This document shows, piece after piece, positions 63,502 through 64,000 of a DNA stretch of 64,000 nt. Within the stretch, counting starts at the first letter, position 1, and each line of letters begins with the position of its first letter. The position numbers and the translations under genes are program-made. Source of the stretch: Enterococcus silesiacus (GTDB lineage: Bacteria > Bacillota > Bacilli > Lactobacillales > Enterococcaceae); NCBI GenBank assembly GCA_001465115.1, contig CP013614.1, positions 3,658,001 to 3,722,000 of the forward strand, given 5' to 3'. A model generated the notes under the pieces. That model did no database searches. It saw only the letters and a program-made list of their open reading frames with translations, and was not told where the DNA came from.

Positions 63502-64000
63502 ATGAAAAAGAGCTCAGTCAGAAACTTAACGATTGCATCTTTACTAGTGGCGATGGGGATTATCATCCCGATGGTCATGCCCAGAATCACGATTGGACCA
63601 GCTTCATTTACTTTGGCTAGCCATGTGCCAGTTTTTTTAGCAATGTTTTTTTCACCAAGCGTAGCGCTGATAGTTAGTCTAGGTACTGGTTTTGGTTTTT
63701 TTATTTCAGCGACACCGATTATTGCGTTAAGAGCATTTTCTCATCTGTTATTTGCAGTGATAGGTGCCTTTTATCTGCGGAAACATCCAACGATCGTCTT
63801 AGCTAAACATAAGTTTGTATTGTTCAACGGACGTTTTCAATTGTTTAATTTTGTGATTGGCTTAATACATTCTGCTGCAGAATTAGCTGTAGTAAGTGTT
63901 TTTTTTACGATGGGAAATTTGCCGGAAACCTATTATACACAAGGATATCTATATTCAATCTTTTTGTTGATGGGTATCGGCGGACTGATCCATAGTTTGA
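63502..64000 (+). CDS. niaX: ECF transporter S component, niacin-type (partial at window end)
   Basis: The first 166 codons are inside the window. The protein starts M-K-K-S-S-V-R-N-L-T-I-A-S-L-L-V-A-M and has I-T-I-G-P-A-S-F-T-L-A-S-H-V-P-V-F-L-A-M-F, typical of NiaX-like S components. At least five hydrophobic segments are visible. It would bind niacin and join the shared EcfAA'T module. The NiaR-like operators upstream support the niacin assignment. GGAGGA lies before the ATG. Confidence 0.85.
   Translation, partial: MKKSSVRNLTIASLLVAMGIIIPMVMPRITIGPASFTLASHVPVFLAMFFSPSVALIVSLGTGFGFFISATPIIALRAFSHLLFAVIGAFYLRKHPTIVLAKHKFVLFNGRFQLFNFVIGLIHSAAELAVVSVFFTMGNLPETYYTQGYLYSIFLLMGIGGLIHSL

Overview
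The window looks like a low-GC Firmicute chromosome, most probably an Enterococcus of the E. faecalis-like lineage (inference). Support is the AT-rich coding sequence, Lactobacillales-type ribosome-binding sites and TTG/GTG starts. The gene order also fits my memory of E. faecalis: opp operon, infC-rpmI-rplT, bacitracin-type two-component system, GRP sugar transporter, APC permease, metG, tatD-rnmV-rsmA. No rRNA, tRNA, CRISPR array or complete insertion sequence was found.

Layout. 1-7.2 kb: the edge of a FUSC-like membrane gene on the minus strand, a 0.58-kb intergenic stretch with a tandemly duplicated structured repeat, then oppA, a convergent DUF3899 gene and oppBCDF. 7.2-8.6 kb: directly after oppF sits a TnpB homologue whose first RuvC aspartate is replaced by threonine and whose second zinc-finger cysteine pair is missing. 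Its 3' flank looks like an omega-RNA scaffold followed by a guide. The first 8 guide nucleotides match the predicted -10 region of the oppA promoter next to a TTTAA motif. This is the architecture of a TldR (TnpB-like nuclease-dead repressor) and is the main finding of the window. 8.6-12 kb: two HAD phosphatases, then the infC-rpmI-rplT operon with a long leader and an AUA-started infC. 12-17.2 kb: CPBP protease, orphan cellobiose-type EIIC, psiE, and a divergent yeiH/LysR pair. 17.2-21.9 kb: a mannose-class PTS with an RpiR regulator and MurQ, probably for N-acetylmuramic acid or a derivative. 22-30.5 kb: mepB-like gene, small membrane protein, sapRS-like two-component system, a frameshifted hypothetical, sugar and amino-acid transporters, and a fumarase/malic enzyme pair.

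30.5-40.9 kb is accessory. A lone tyrosine recombinase lies between two exactly inverted 27-bp sites that each have a recombinase core-site architecture, so the segment may be invertible. A winged-helix regulator with a degenerate receiver follows. Then comes a WxL surface-protein operon: a giant WxL protein, a small LPXTG protein, two more WxL proteins, a DUF916/DUF3324 anchor, a basic membrane protein and a dedicated signal peptidase I. 41-51.6 kb is mostly core: metG, a lipoprotein, a HIT protein, a broken GNAT acetyltransferase, membrane and DUF1203 proteins, a HelD-like motor, and tatD-rnmV-rsmA.

51.7-63.4 kb forms a glycine-centred metabolic block. It holds an MFS transporter with a cre-like site, a choloylglycine-hydrolase-family amidase, a tandem glycine riboswitch, gcvT-gcvH-gcvPA-gcvPB, lpdA, a hippurate-hydrolase-like M20 peptidase and formate-tetrahydrofolate ligase. 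I infer that the hydrolases could free glycine from N-acyl conjugates, the cleavage system would oxidise it to methylene-THF, and Fhs running in reverse could recover ATP. The window ends inside a niaX-like ECF niacin transporter gene preceded by two NiaR-type operators.
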